Source of the DNA: Candidatus Galligastranaerophilus intestinavium
Lineage (GTDB): Bacteria; Cyanobacteriota; Vampirovibrionia; Gastranaerophilales; Gastranaerophilaceae
DNA length: 33,551 nt
Assembly (NCBI GenBank): GCA_018716625.1
Contig: DVJQ01000074.1
Span: forward strand, 1-33,551
Direction: 5' to 3'
Made by a program: the position numbers and the translations under genes. The notes beneath the pieces were generated by a model. The model was not told the origin of the DNA and ran no database searches. It saw only the letters and a list, made by a program, of their open reading frames with translations. Below are positions 24,206 to 32,237 of the stretch, piece after piece (position 1 is the first letter of the stretch; each line of letters begins with the position of its first letter).

Positions 24206-24211
24206 ATTATA
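24206..24211 (-). promoter_or_regulatory. -10 box for hpf
   Basis: TATAAT on the minus strand, with the expected start about 40 bases before the hpf ATG. The leader contains a small GC-rich inverted repeat (GCGC...GCGC at about 24180-24196). No good -35 box is seen. Confidence 0.4.
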
Positions 24212-24265
24212 CAACATCAAGCCATGTTTTTAAAGACACAGAAGATAAAAATTAAACTTTTGTAG

Positions 24266-24271
24266 TATAAT
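24266..24271 (+). promoter_or_regulatory. -10 box for the aminotransferase-hisH pair
   Basis: TATAAT on the plus strand, followed by a leader of about 26 bases containing GAGAGG before the ATG at 24304. The -35 region is not convincing. Confidence 0.4.
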
Positions 24272-24303
24272 AAACCCAAGACGCATTAACGAGAGGAAAA
24301 AGT

Positions 24304-25539
24304 ATGCAAAATTTCAGCAGCTACATGGGCACACTCGAAACTTACATCATGTTTCAAATTAAAGCAAAGATGATTGCAATGACCGAAGAATTAACAAAAA
24401 AAGGTCGAAAGCCCATTGCACTTTCTATGGGTGCGCCTGTTGATATGGTTCCTGATTATGTGATTGAGCGCACAAAAGAACATTTAAAAGACCCCAAAAA
24501 TCACACCTATTCAATACCAAAGGGTGAAGTTCCTTTCCTTGAAGCAGTGGCAAAAAGAATGAAAAATCGCTTCGGAGTTGAGCTTGACCCAAAAAGCGAG
24601 ATATTCTCTCTTATCGGTTCAAAAGAAGGTATTGCAAACTTTATACGCGCACTCATTAATCCTTCAATGGACAAAAAAGAGCAGGAAATTATCTTAATTC
24701 CTGACCCGGGGTATGCTTCATACACTGAAATGATTAAAGTATCAGGCGGCAGAGCTTACGGAATACCTTTGACAAAAGAAAACAACTATATGCCAAACCT
24801 TGATGAAGTTTTTGAAAAATTCATAAAAGAAGGCAACGACCCAAAAAAAGTTAAGGCATTAATTATCAACTACCCTAATAACCCGCTTGGCTGCACATGT
24901 ACTAAAGAATACTTGCAACATTGCGTTGATTTTTGCAAAAAACACAACATAATTTTAATGTCGGATAATGCATATTGTGACATATATTTTGATGAAAAAG
25001 ACAAGCCCAATTCGGTACTTGAGTGTAATGGCGCAAAAGATATTGCTGTTGAGTTTTACAGCTTTTCAAAACCTTATGCCATGACAGGTTGGCGTCTTGG
25101 TTGGGTTTGCGGTAACAAAGATTTAATAGGAACTTTCGGCAAATTAAAATCCAGCCTTGATACGGGTGTTTTTAAAGTAATTCAACTTGCAGGCGCAGAT
25201 CTTTTAAATTCAAAAGAGGGCGATGAGTACATTAAAAATGCAAATAAAAAACTTCAAAAGAAACTTGAAGATTTTGTATCCGGACTAAATGAACTGGGTT
25301 GGAATATAAAAGTGCCAAAAGCTACGTTTTACCTGTGGATTGACTTGCCTCCAAGATATGAATGTGCAAAAGATTTTTGTGATGAATTGCTTGAAAAATC
25401 AGGCATAGTAGCAGTCCCCGGGGACGCTTTCGGTGATGAAGGAAAACGCTATTTAAGACTTTCAATCGTTGCTGATGAAAATGAATTAAAAGAAGTTATA
25501 AGACGTATGAAAGAGGACGGACATACCTTTGTCAAATAA
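24304..25539 (+). CDS. Class I/II PLP aminotransferase (LL-diaminopimelate aminotransferase-like)
   Basis: A 411-aa fold-type I aminotransferase. NYPNNPLG (189-196), MSDNAYCDIYF (D221, Y224) and YSFSKPYAMTGWRLG (Schiff-base lysine K256) are the PLP-binding landmarks, and the C-terminal RLSI stretch (YLRLSIVADE) supplies the carboxylate-binding arginine. DapL makes LL-diaminopimelate directly from tetrahydrodipicolinate in Cyanobacteria and some others. The PNNPLGCTCTKEYL text and length fit a DapL/AspC-like enzyme, but aspartate- or other amino-acid substrates cannot be excluded. It overlaps hisH by 11 bases, so histidine biosynthesis (HisC-like, histidinol-phosphate aminotransferase) is another possibility. 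Confidence 0.8.
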   Translation: MQNFSSYMGTLETYIMFQIKAKMIAMTEELTKKGRKPIALSMGAPVDMVPDYVIERTKEHLKDPKNHTYSIPKGEVPFLEAVAKRMKNRFGVELDPKSEIFSLIGSKEGIANFIRALINPSMDKKEQEIILIPDPGYASYTEMIKVSGGRAYGIPLTKENNYMPNLDEVFEKFIKEGNDPKKVKALIINYPNNPLGCTCTKEYLQHCVDFCKKHNIILMSDNAYCDIYFDEKDKPNSVLECNGAKDIAVEFYSFSKPYAMTGWRLGWVCGNKDLIGTFGKLKSSLDTGVFKVIQLAGADLLNSKEGDEYIKNANKKLQKKLEDFVSGLNELGWNIKVPKATFYLWIDLPPRYECAKDFCDELLEKSGIVAVPGDAFGDEGKRYLRLSIVADENELKEVIRRMKEDGHTFVK

Positions 25540-26119
25540 AATCATAATAATTGACTATGGCGCGGGAAATGTCAAAAGTCTGGGCAATATGCTCGAGTTT
25601 TTGGGCTGCGAGTATGAAATTACCGACGACAGAGAAAAAATCCTTAATGCCAAAAAAATAATTTTTCCGGGGCAAGGGCATTTTGAACAGGCTATGAACA
25701 AGCTAAATGCCAAAAATTTGCCTGAGGTAATAAGAAAAACAATTGATAACGGGGCAAATTTCTTGGGAATTTGCCTTGGCTTACAGGTTTTATTTGAAAA
25801 AAGCGAAGAAGCACCAAATGTTGAAGGTCTTGGAATTTTTAAAGGTGAAGTTAAAAAATTTCACAAGGGCAAAATCCCTCAAATAGGTTGGAACAACATT
25901 AAAACAACACAAGCAAATACTTATCTTCAAGACGATTACTTTTATTTCGTTAATTCATACTATGTTGTACCTGAGGATAAAAGCATTATAAGCTCAATTA
26001 CCAACTATCATATTGATTTTTGCTCATCTGTGCAAAAAAACAACATATGCGCAGTACAATTTCACCCCGAAAAAAGTTCTGAGGCAGGCATAAAATTTTT
26101 CAAAAAGTGGCTTATGTAA
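25529..26119 (+). CDS. hisH: Imidazole glycerol phosphate synthase glutaminase subunit HisH
   Basis: A 196-aa class I glutamine amidotransferase that supplies ammonia to HisF for histidine and AICAR formation. DYGAGNVKSL, FPGQGHF, GICLGLQ (nucleophile C82), PQIGWNN, YFVNSYY and QFHPEKS (H179, E181) are the HisH signature motifs, and the catalytic triad is complete. It starts at TTG (25529) within the end of the aminotransferase gene. hisF is not adjacent. The gene ends tail-to-tail with the GGDEF/HD-GYP gene, overlapping eight bases. Confidence 0.93.
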   Translation: MSNKIIIIDYGAGNVKSLGNMLEFLGCEYEITDDREKILNAKKIIFPGQGHFEQAMNKLNAKNLPEVIRKTIDNGANFLGICLGLQVLFEKSEEAPNVEGLGIFKGEVKKFHKGKIPQIGWNNIKTTQANTYLQDDYFYFVNSYYVVPEDKSIISSITNYHIDFCSSVQKNNICAVQFHPEKSSEAGIKFFKKWLM

Positions 26120-28028
26120 TATTATAAAATTCATCAAGCGCAGCAATGAACTCGTCTGTCAATTCTTCCGAGTATTTCTTTCCTGCTTGACGCTTTATTT
26201 CCTCTATAGCTTCTTCTTGAGTATAAGCACGCCTGTAGGGTCTATCTGAAATCATCGCAAAATAAGAGTCCACTATTAAAATAATTTGAGAAGTTATGGG
26301 AATTTCTTCCCCTTTTATTTGATTAGGGTAACCGCTGCCGTCCCAGTTTTCATGGTGATGTTCAATAATCGGAATAATGTCCGAGATATTTGTAATCGGT
26401 TTTAAAATCTCGCGTGCAGCCAAAAGCGGGTGCTCAACAACTTTATCTTTTTCTTCTTTTGTAAGCGGTGCGGGTTTTTTAAGAATTTCATCAGGCAACA
26501 TAGTGTTACCAATGTCATAAAGCAAAATTGCAATTTTAAGTTTGTCAATTTCGGTTTTTGAAAGCTTAAATTTTTTGGCAACAAGTGTAGCTAACGACAT
26601 TTTAGCCTTTGTAATGCCGTCTTGATTTGAAGCTGTGTAGCTTTGAGAAATAGTGTCCACAACCGAATACAAAAGCTCTTGGGCAGAATTTCCTTTTACA
26701 TTCTCTTGGCGTGTCTGCAATTTATTTGAAAGCTCAAGGGCAAGCTTATTGTTAAAAGGTATTCTGTGTTTCTCAAGAATTTCAACAAAAGCATTCACCG
26801 CAACATCTTGCCAAGAAACATTTTTTTGAGGTTGAGCAAGGCAGACTCTGTTTCTTCCCTGCTCTTTAGCGTCATACATTGCCTTATCCGACATTTCAAT
26901 CAAATCATCAAGATCTAATGTGTGCTCTATAAAAGTTGCAACCCCGATACTTGCCGTAACATTGCCCAAACCCTCAACAGGCTCTTTTTCAATTGATGCT
27001 CTAAGCCTTTCTGCTGCAGCAAGCCCGCCTTGAGCATCAATACCGGGGAGAATTATTGAAAATTCTTCACCGCCGATACGAGAAGCAATATCAACCGAAC
27101 GGGCATTTCTCAAAATTACTCGCGCAACCGTTGAAATAGCCCTGTCGCCCATAGAGTGTCCATATGTATCGTTTATTTGTTTCAGATGGTCTAAATCAAG
27201 CCCGATAAGCGTAAAGGGCTGGTTTAAACGCAGAGCCCGATTTGCCTCGCGCTCAATTGCATCATCAAAAAACCTTCTGTTGAAAAGCTCTGTTAAAGGA
27301 TCCGTAACCGCTTGTTTTTTAACCGTTTCAAAAAGATTTGCTATAGTAATTGCAAGCTCTATTTGGCGGGCAAAAAGGTTTAAGAAATTAAGCTCATCAT
27401 CTTTTGCCTCTCTGCGCGGAGAGAAAACCGCCAAAAAACCCGTAAATTCTTTTGATGCAACAAGGGGTAAAATTATAACAGATTTTGTGAAAGTTTTTTT
27501 TGCTATCTCTTGAGCTTGTTCACCGCTTAATTCAGGAAAAACTTCGGTTAAAATTTCATATAAATCCGTATAGTGCACAGCTGTTTTATTTTCAATTGCT
27601 TCTTGGATTTTACCGTTTTTTTTGATTTTCAGCTTCACATCAAAAATAGATTTTCCTAAAAACTTTTCAAGCCTTTGCGAAAATTCATTTTTTAAATAAG
27701 TTCTAAGCGAGTAAAAAACCCCGTCTTTATCAAGCTGTTTTTGTACAATACAGCTGTACAGATAACCAAACTCACCATGCAAAGACGAAACAATCGTTTC
27801 AAGAACATTAGACAACGGACGAGATGAATTCATCATATCCCAAACATGCTCTAAGGTAAGCAAAGTCTGATTTGCTTTATGCAATTCTTCGGTACGCTGC
27901 GCAATTTCACGTTCAAGAGCTTGATTTCTTTGGTACACTTCAAGATAGTCTTTTTTGTGTTCGTAAATCTGGCTCTCGACTCGTTTTAGATTTTCATTTG
28001 ATGCTTTAATCCAGTCAAAAAAACCCAT
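26112..28028 (-). CDS. GAF-GGDEF-HD-GYP signalling protein (cyclic-di-GMP)
   Basis: A 638-aa protein: an N-terminal coiled coil (about 10-60), a GAF-like sensory domain (about 65-230), a GGDEF domain with intact GGEEF (319-323) and an RxxD inhibitory site (RSVD, 310-313), then an HD-GYP domain. The cyclase part should make c-di-GMP with product inhibition. The HD-GYP part keeps HHHENWDGSGYP (557-568) and IVDSYFAM but has LLYDIGN (502-508) where active enzymes have LLHDIGK, so a metal ligand is Tyr instead of His and phosphodiesterase activity may be lost. No membrane segment is visible. A strong promoter lies seven bases before the ATG and there is no Shine-Dalgarno. Confidence 0.9.
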   Translation of the reverse strand: MGFFDWIKASNENLKRVESQIYEHKKDYLEVYQRNQALEREIAQRTEELHKANQTLLTLEHVWDMMNSSRPLSNVLETIVSSLHGEFGYLYSCIVQKQLDKDGVFYSLRTYLKNEFSQRLEKFLGKSIFDVKLKIKKNGKIQEAIENKTAVHYTDLYEILTEVFPELSGEQAQEIAKKTFTKSVIILPLVASKEFTGFLAVFSPRREAKDDELNFLNLFARQIELAITIANLFETVKKQAVTDPLTELFNRRFFDDAIEREANRALRLNQPFTLIGLDLDHLKQINDTYGHSMGDRAISTVARVILRNARSVDIASRIGGEEFSIILPGIDAQGGLAAAERLRASIEKEPVEGLGNVTASIGVATFIEHTLDLDDLIEMSDKAMYDAKEQGRNRVCLAQPQKNVSWQDVAVNAFVEILEKHRIPFNNKLALELSNKLQTRQENVKGNSAQELLYSVVDTISQSYTASNQDGITKAKMSLATLVAKKFKLSKTEIDKLKIAILLYDIGNTMLPDEILKKPAPLTKEEKDKVVEHPLLAAREILKPITNISDIIPIIEHHHENWDGSGYPNQIKGEEIPITSQIILIVDSYFAMISDRPYRRAYTQEEAIEEIKRQAGKKYSEELTDEFIAALDEFYNIT

Positions 28029-28035
28029 AGCAAAT

Positions 28036-28065
28036 ATTATACAACTATATTTATATATTTTACAA
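28036..28065 (-). promoter_or_regulatory. Promoter giving a probable leaderless mRNA for the GGDEF/HD-GYP gene
   Basis: On the minus strand TTGTAA (28060-28065) and TATAAT (28036-28041) are 18 bases apart. The -10 box ends seven bases before the ATG at 28028, so the predicted mRNA starts about one base before it. No Shine-Dalgarno is present. Confidence 0.6.
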
Positions 28066-28084
28066 TACCACGTTTTGTTGAGTG

Positions 28085-28813
28085 CTAATCTTTCACCCAG
28101 TATTTATCAAGCCATTTTGTCGGTTTTATGTACCTGAAGCCCATTTTACCGAAATAACCCTTATATGCCTGTTTTGGATTGGGCTTACCATGAAATATTA
28201 CAATTTTTGCCTCATCAGGATCGCGCGGCACCTTAAACCAGCAGATTGGAAACTTGTGCAGGCAACATCTTTTAAAACTTACGCACCAGTCTTTGTTCCA
28301 ATATTTTAAAATGCCTTTTTCAAACATTTCATAGGTTAAAAATGCCTGTTCGTTTTTAAAATGTTTTCTTATGGCAGTTCCAAGACCGTAAAAGTGCTCA
28401 AGCACCTCTGGGTGTTTGCCTATCTCAAAGCGAAAAACAGAGGAGTTGCCTATAATATCATCAGGAAAGTCCCAATCTTTTATAATTAAAAACTCTCCTT
28501 CTTCCTCGAAAAAAGCGTCAATGTTTTGACGAATAACGATATCTAAATCCAAAAAAAGCGCACTGCCTTTTAAATCGTACAATTCTTGATTAAAAACAGT
28601 AAGCTTTTTCCACATTCTATCGGGAATTCCGTCCTCCTTTAGAGGCGGAATAGGGAAAGTTTCAATATTTTTATCAATCCCCTCGGGATTATCCGTAAAA
28701 CAGACAAACCTATGAGGCACAGTTATATTTTTTTGCACCATCTTATAAAGGCGATTAACATAAGACGAGTCAAACTTATCGCCCCATTTCATGCATATAA
28801 TATTTTTATCCAT
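28085..28813 (-). CDS. Small DxD glycosyltransferase-like protein
   Basis: A 242-aa protein. NIICMKWG and VPHRFVCFTDN at the N-terminus and ALFLDLDIVI (a DxD metal and nucleotide-sugar site), then GNSSVFRFEIG, match the pattern of small GT-A type glycosyltransferases that decorate surface polysaccharides. The donor and acceptor sugars are unknown. The start is ATG at 28813 with GGAGAG a few bases before; a TTG slightly upstream overlaps that ribosome binding site and is less likely. It sits 45 bases downstream of the 106-aa gene on the same strand and probably shares a transcript with it. Confidence 0.75.
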   Translation of the reverse strand: MDKNIICMKWGDKFDSSYVNRLYKMVQKNITVPHRFVCFTDNPEGIDKNIETFPIPPLKEDGIPDRMWKKLTVFNQELYDLKGSALFLDLDIVIRQNIDAFFEEEGEFLIIKDWDFPDDIIGNSSVFRFEIGKHPEVLEHFYGLGTAIRKHFKNEQAFLTYEMFEKGILKYWNKDWCVSFKRCCLHKFPICWFKVPRDPDEAKIVIFHGKPNPKQAYKGYFGKMGFRYIKPTKWLDKYWVKD

Positions 28814-28858
28814 TACACTCTCCAACAAAAAACATCAAAAGGTGAAACCTTTCAATAC

Positions 28859-29179
28859 TTACGCACCTTCATCAATGTCTTGCAGCGCACCCATTGCCTC
28901 AAGCTGTTTCTTTTTTAAATTATGCATAACAGCGTCTACAAGCAACTCATAAGACTTTGATTCTTTAATTTTTGGCGAAAACTCTTTTGCAAGAGTTTCT
29001 CTTACCATTTTTTCAAGCTTATCGTTATCGTACCCGACAGACTTTTTCTCATCGGGGATAAGATAATCAATGTACTTTGAACCTATTTTGTAGTCTTGAA
29101 TATTTTTATACATAAACCATTTTAATTTTGGGCTTATGTTTGCAAGTTTTCTGACTATTTTAAAATTTTTGAAATTCAT
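28859..29179 (-). CDS. Small basic protein of unknown function
   Basis: A 106-aa protein starting NFKNFKIVRKLANISPKLKW, with a basic N-terminal half and an acidic, helical C-terminal half (KKKQLEAMGALQDIDEG). No membrane span, signal peptide or known domain. The start is ATG at 29179 with a GAGG about eight bases before. It precedes the small glycosyltransferase gene on the same strand and may act with it, but nothing in the sequence says how. Confidence 0.6.
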   Translation of the reverse strand: MNFKNFKIVRKLANISPKLKWFMYKNIQDYKIGSKYIDYLIPDEKKSVGYDNDKLEKMVRETLAKEFSPKIKESKSYELLVDAVMHNLKKKQLEAMGALQDIDEGA

Positions 29180-29311
29180 CCTAACCTCAGATGTTGTGCT
29201 TTCTCTTTATTTAAGTGCCCTGAATAAAAAAAGTGTCAGATTTTCTGAATTTATTAACAAAAGTTTACTTAATTGTATAACATTTTAGCACATTTGCAAA
29301 GTTTTATATTT

Positions 29312-29330
29312 TTGTAAATTTTCTTTACAA
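29312..29330. repeat. 7-bp inverted repeat in the longest intergenic gap
   Basis: TTGTAAA (29312-29318) and TTTACAA (29324-29330) are reverse complements around a five-base spacer. It lies in the 234-base gap 29180-29413 between divergent small genes and could be an operator. I see nothing else certain in this gap apart from the AAAGGAGA ribosome binding site near 29397-29404. Confidence 0.35.
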
Positions 29331-29413
29331 GTTAAGAAAAATCATTAAAGTTTTAGTACAAAAGTTACGATGGTATCAATACAAGGATAGACTCTTAAAG
29401 GAGATAGCGACTG

Positions 29414-29671
29414 ATGTCCACAAATTTCAACATAAAATCTTTCGGTTTAAATGTAATTCCAGATTTAAAACAAGGTAAACACCCCGTACAAAGTGTTGAA
29501 AAAGCAATAGGGGATATGTGGGAGCCTGTGCTTGATTATCTTGCCACAAACGAAAATGTTTTTAGCGGAGAGGTTGCCCAAGAAATTAATAAAATTAATA
29601 TACAAACCATGCAGCTTGGCACAATTGTAAACGCAGACAGAGAAACCAGAAACTTGGATACGAAATTTTAG
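29414..29671 (+). CDS. Small protein of unknown function
   Basis: An 85-aa protein beginning STNFNIKSFGLNVIPDL, with a helical C-terminal half (AQEINKINIQTMQLGTIVNADRETRNLD). A good AAAGGAGA Shine-Dalgarno precedes the ATG, which supports a real gene. No domain is recognised. Its stop overlaps that of the GAF-GGDEF gene on the opposite strand (TTAG shared), and it may be regulated from the long intergenic gap upstream. Confidence 0.65.
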   Translation: MSTNFNIKSFGLNVIPDLKQGKHPVQSVEKAIGDMWEPVLDYLATNENVFSGEVAQEINKINIQTMQLGTIVNADRETRNLDTKF

Positions 29672-31278
29672 ATAATTTCCGTTCTTTCAATAAGTTGGCA
29701 ACCGTCTTTTGAATATGTTGAAACAACATTTTTACCGTTATTTTTTGAATGGTAAAGTGCTGTATCAGCAGCATTTATAAGACTTTTTGGATCTACTCCG
29801 TCATAAGGGTATTGAGCAACTCCTATACTTGTTGTAGGAGATATAGTTGTTGCTTCATTTGCAGCAACTTCTATTTTTGATATATTCTTTCTTAGCCTTT
29901 GTGCAATAACAACAGCGTCTTCTTTTGTTGTTTCGGGTAATATAACAACAAATTCCTCGCCGCCGTAACGTGCGGGAATATCTATCTTTCTGACTGTTTC
30001 AGAAATTGTACGTGCCAACTCTCTTAAAATCTGGTCACCTACCAAGTGTCCGTAAGTGTCATTAACATTTTTAAAATTATCAATATCAAGCATTAAAAGT
30101 GACATATCGCGCTTGTAACGAGCACAACGCCTGATTTCATTTTCAAGCAATGTATAAAAATGTCTGTAAATATAGAGTTTTGTAAGACCATCTTTTGTTG
30201 CAAGTTCGTATAATTTTGCGTTATCAATAGCAATAGCTGCCTGATTTGCAAGAGATGTCATAAATTCCAAATCTTTTTGGTTAAAAAGCTTACCGTTTTT
30301 CTTGTTTGTAATGTTAATTACCCCTATTGCCTCACCCTTTGCAATTAAAGGTACACACAAAAGAGAATGCGTATTTGTTAAAATATCTTTTACAATAAAA
30401 CGGGGGTCTGCGGAACCAAGGTTTGTAATAATAGGCTTCCTTTCCAAAAAGACCATGCCTGCAACCCCTTCTCCTGCTTTAATTTTTGAACACTGAATAA
30501 TTCCGTTATTTATGCCTTCTTCAACTTTTTTATCCTGCAAACCATATACAACCCTCACTTGCAGAGAATTTTGCGAATAATCATAAAGCATAAGTGAGCC
30601 TTTTTCAGCTTCAAGCGTGTCGATTGCTTTAGACAAAATAACTTGCAAAAGGCGCTTTAAATCATCAATAAAATTAACCGCTTGAGAAATGTTGTATAAA
30701 ATTGAAATATTATAGAGAGATTTTTGAAGCTTAATTATTTCATGCTCTTTTTTCAAATCATTCAAATACTTGCCTATAATCGGCTCAATATAGTCAAATG
30801 CCAAATCAAGAACTTCTCTTTGTTCTTTTGTTAAATTAGAAAATGTATCACTTAGCCCTATAAAACAAAAACAAACAGGAACACCGTTTGAAAAAAAAGC
30901 TCTTAAATACTTTGGCTTTAGTTTTTCAAGTCCGTTTTTCTCCCAAAAAGAGGCAAAAAGTATATCTCCATGTTCATTTCTTGTATCTACGATTTTACCT
31001 TCATTAATCGCAGCCAAAAAAGCCTCGTTTTCTTGCTCTGACTCAAAACACTCATCAGCACGAGAATTTTGAGCAGTAACAACACTTCTGAAAATCTGCC
31101 CCTCCAAGACATAAAAAGAAACATTTTGGTTATTTATAAGCTTTACAATGTAGTCAGACATTTTTTTAAGCAGGTCATAAACACCCTGTGCCTGATTTGC
31201 GATAGTACTTATATCAAACATCCTGCTGAGATGGACTACATTATTTTCAATATTTGAAATTTCGTTAGTATCTGACAT
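29668..31278 (-). CDS. GAF-GGDEF diguanylate cyclase
   Basis: A 536-aa soluble signalling protein. An N-terminal region (1-200) of unclear fold precedes a GAF domain (about 205-357; GEGVAGMVFLERKPIITN and HSLLCVPLIAKGEAIGVINI are typical). A short linker leads to a GGDEF domain with MLDIDNFKNVNDTYGH, GGEEF (439-443) and an RxxD inhibitory site (RKID, 430-433). All catalytic elements for making c-di-GMP are present. A ligand or redox signal sensed by the GAF domain probably sets activity. The gene starts divergently from the methyltransferase gene, with TATAAT (minus) at 31304-31309 and a weak AGG-containing ribosome binding site. Confidence 0.92.
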   Translation of the reverse strand: MSDTNEISNIENNVVHLSRMFDISTIANQAQGVYDLLKKMSDYIVKLINNQNVSFYVLEGQIFRSVVTAQNSRADECFESEQENEAFLAAINEGKIVDTRNEHGDILFASFWEKNGLEKLKPKYLRAFFSNGVPVCFCFIGLSDTFSNLTKEQREVLDLAFDYIEPIIGKYLNDLKKEHEIIKLQKSLYNISILYNISQAVNFIDDLKRLLQVILSKAIDTLEAEKGSLMLYDYSQNSLQVRVVYGLQDKKVEEGINNGIIQCSKIKAGEGVAGMVFLERKPIITNLGSADPRFIVKDILTNTHSLLCVPLIAKGEAIGVINITNKKNGKLFNQKDLEFMTSLANQAAIAIDNAKLYELATKDGLTKLYIYRHFYTLLENEIRRCARYKRDMSLLMLDIDNFKNVNDTYGHLVGDQILRELARTISETVRKIDIPARYGGEEFVVILPETTKEDAVVIAQRLRKNISKIEVAANEATTISPTTSIGVAQYPYDGVDPKSLINAADTALYHSKNNGKNVVSTYSKDGCQLIERTEII

Positions 31279-31303
31279 CTTTGCCTAAATCTTTTCTTAT
31301 AAC

Positions 31304-31309
31304 ATTATA
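31304..31309 (-). promoter_or_regulatory. -10 box for the GAF-GGDEF gene
   Basis: TATAAT on the minus strand, 25 bases before the ATG at 31278. The expected leader is about 19 bases. The 92-base gap also holds the plus-strand signals for the methyltransferase gene (TAAAAT boxes and GGAGG). Confidence 0.45.
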
Positions 31310-31370
31310 AAATAATATATGGTAAAATACAATTTTAGAGGGCATTAAAATACACAATTCGGAGGATAAA

Positions 31371-32237
31371 TTGGGCGATATATGTAAAAACTGGACACAG
31401 TGGCTTAGCAAAACTCGTTTTTCTCACATGAGTGAAGTACAAATACAACAAACTTTTAATTGGCTTTTTGCACTCAGAGATATTGTAATCTCAAAAGCCC
31501 AAATAAAAGCAGGTGACAAAATAATCGATATAGGCTGCGGTAACGGGCTTTTAGCCTTTGGTGTAATAGAAAAATTCTCTGACAGCGTAGAAATTATATT
31601 CTCTGACAAATTTCAAGATTGCCTTGATGAATGCAAAAAACTTTTGGGCGAATGCGAAGTAAAAAATAATGCTACGTTTTTGCAAAGCGACTGTCTTGAC
31701 ATTAAACTTGCAGACTGCAGCGTTGATAAAGCTATGACACGCTCTGTTCTGGTACATATAGTCGATAAGCAAAAAGCAATAAATGAAATTTTTCGCATAC
31801 TTAAAAAAGGCGGAATATACAGCGCTTTCGAACCGATAATAAAATCAAACACGAGATACCATGAACTTACAGACCCCTCGCAAATAACCGATTGGCAAGC
31901 TTTTAAAGAGGCGGAGGATGATTTTATGTCTGATATAAATGACCCTCTGACAAACTTTGACGCCCAATCAATTGCCCAAAATCTTGATATAGCGGGCTTT
32001 AGCGATGGCGATATTGATGTTCAGGATACAACTTCAAGCTACATTGCAACCAAAAGTTCTATTGCAAAGTGGTTCGACAGTGCTCCAAGCCCTGACAGGC
32101 CCACATCAAAAGAAAGATTTTTAAAATATTTTGATGAAAAAAAAGTAGACAACTACATACAAGAAGTCCAAAACGCCCTGCACAACAAAATGATAACAGT
32201 TACGTCAAAAACAATTTTTATAAGGGCAACAAAATGA
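31371..32237 (+). CDS. SAM-dependent class I methyltransferase
   Basis: A 288-aa Rossmann methyltransferase: motif I IIDIGCGNG (51-59), an acidic motif II region EIIFSDKFQD, MTRSVLVHIVD in the post-II position, and RILKKGGIYSAFEP in motif III. The substrate is unknown; the layout is like the UbiE/arsenite-type small-molecule methyltransferases but without their extra cysteines. It starts at TTG with GGAGG seven bases before, a clear ribosome binding site. It is translationally coupled to the ylxR homologue (ATGA overlap). Confidence 0.82.
   Translation: MGDICKNWTQWLSKTRFSHMSEVQIQQTFNWLFALRDIVISKAQIKAGDKIIDIGCGNGLLAFGVIEKFSDSVEIIFSDKFQDCLDECKKLLGECEVKNNATFLQSDCLDIKLADCSVDKAMTRSVLVHIVDKQKAINEIFRILKKGGIYSAFEPIIKSNTRYHELTDPSQITDWQAFKEAEDDFMSDINDPLTNFDAQSIAQNLDIAGFSDGDIDVQDTTSSYIATKSSIAKWFDSAPSPDRPTSKERFLKYFDEKKVDNYIQEVQNALHNKMITVTSKTIFIRATK

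Noticed and set aside
24161-24220. Longer hpf reading with 20 extra N-terminal residues
   Set aside because: Family proteins begin at MHIHVNG, and GGAGA is placed correctly for that ATG.
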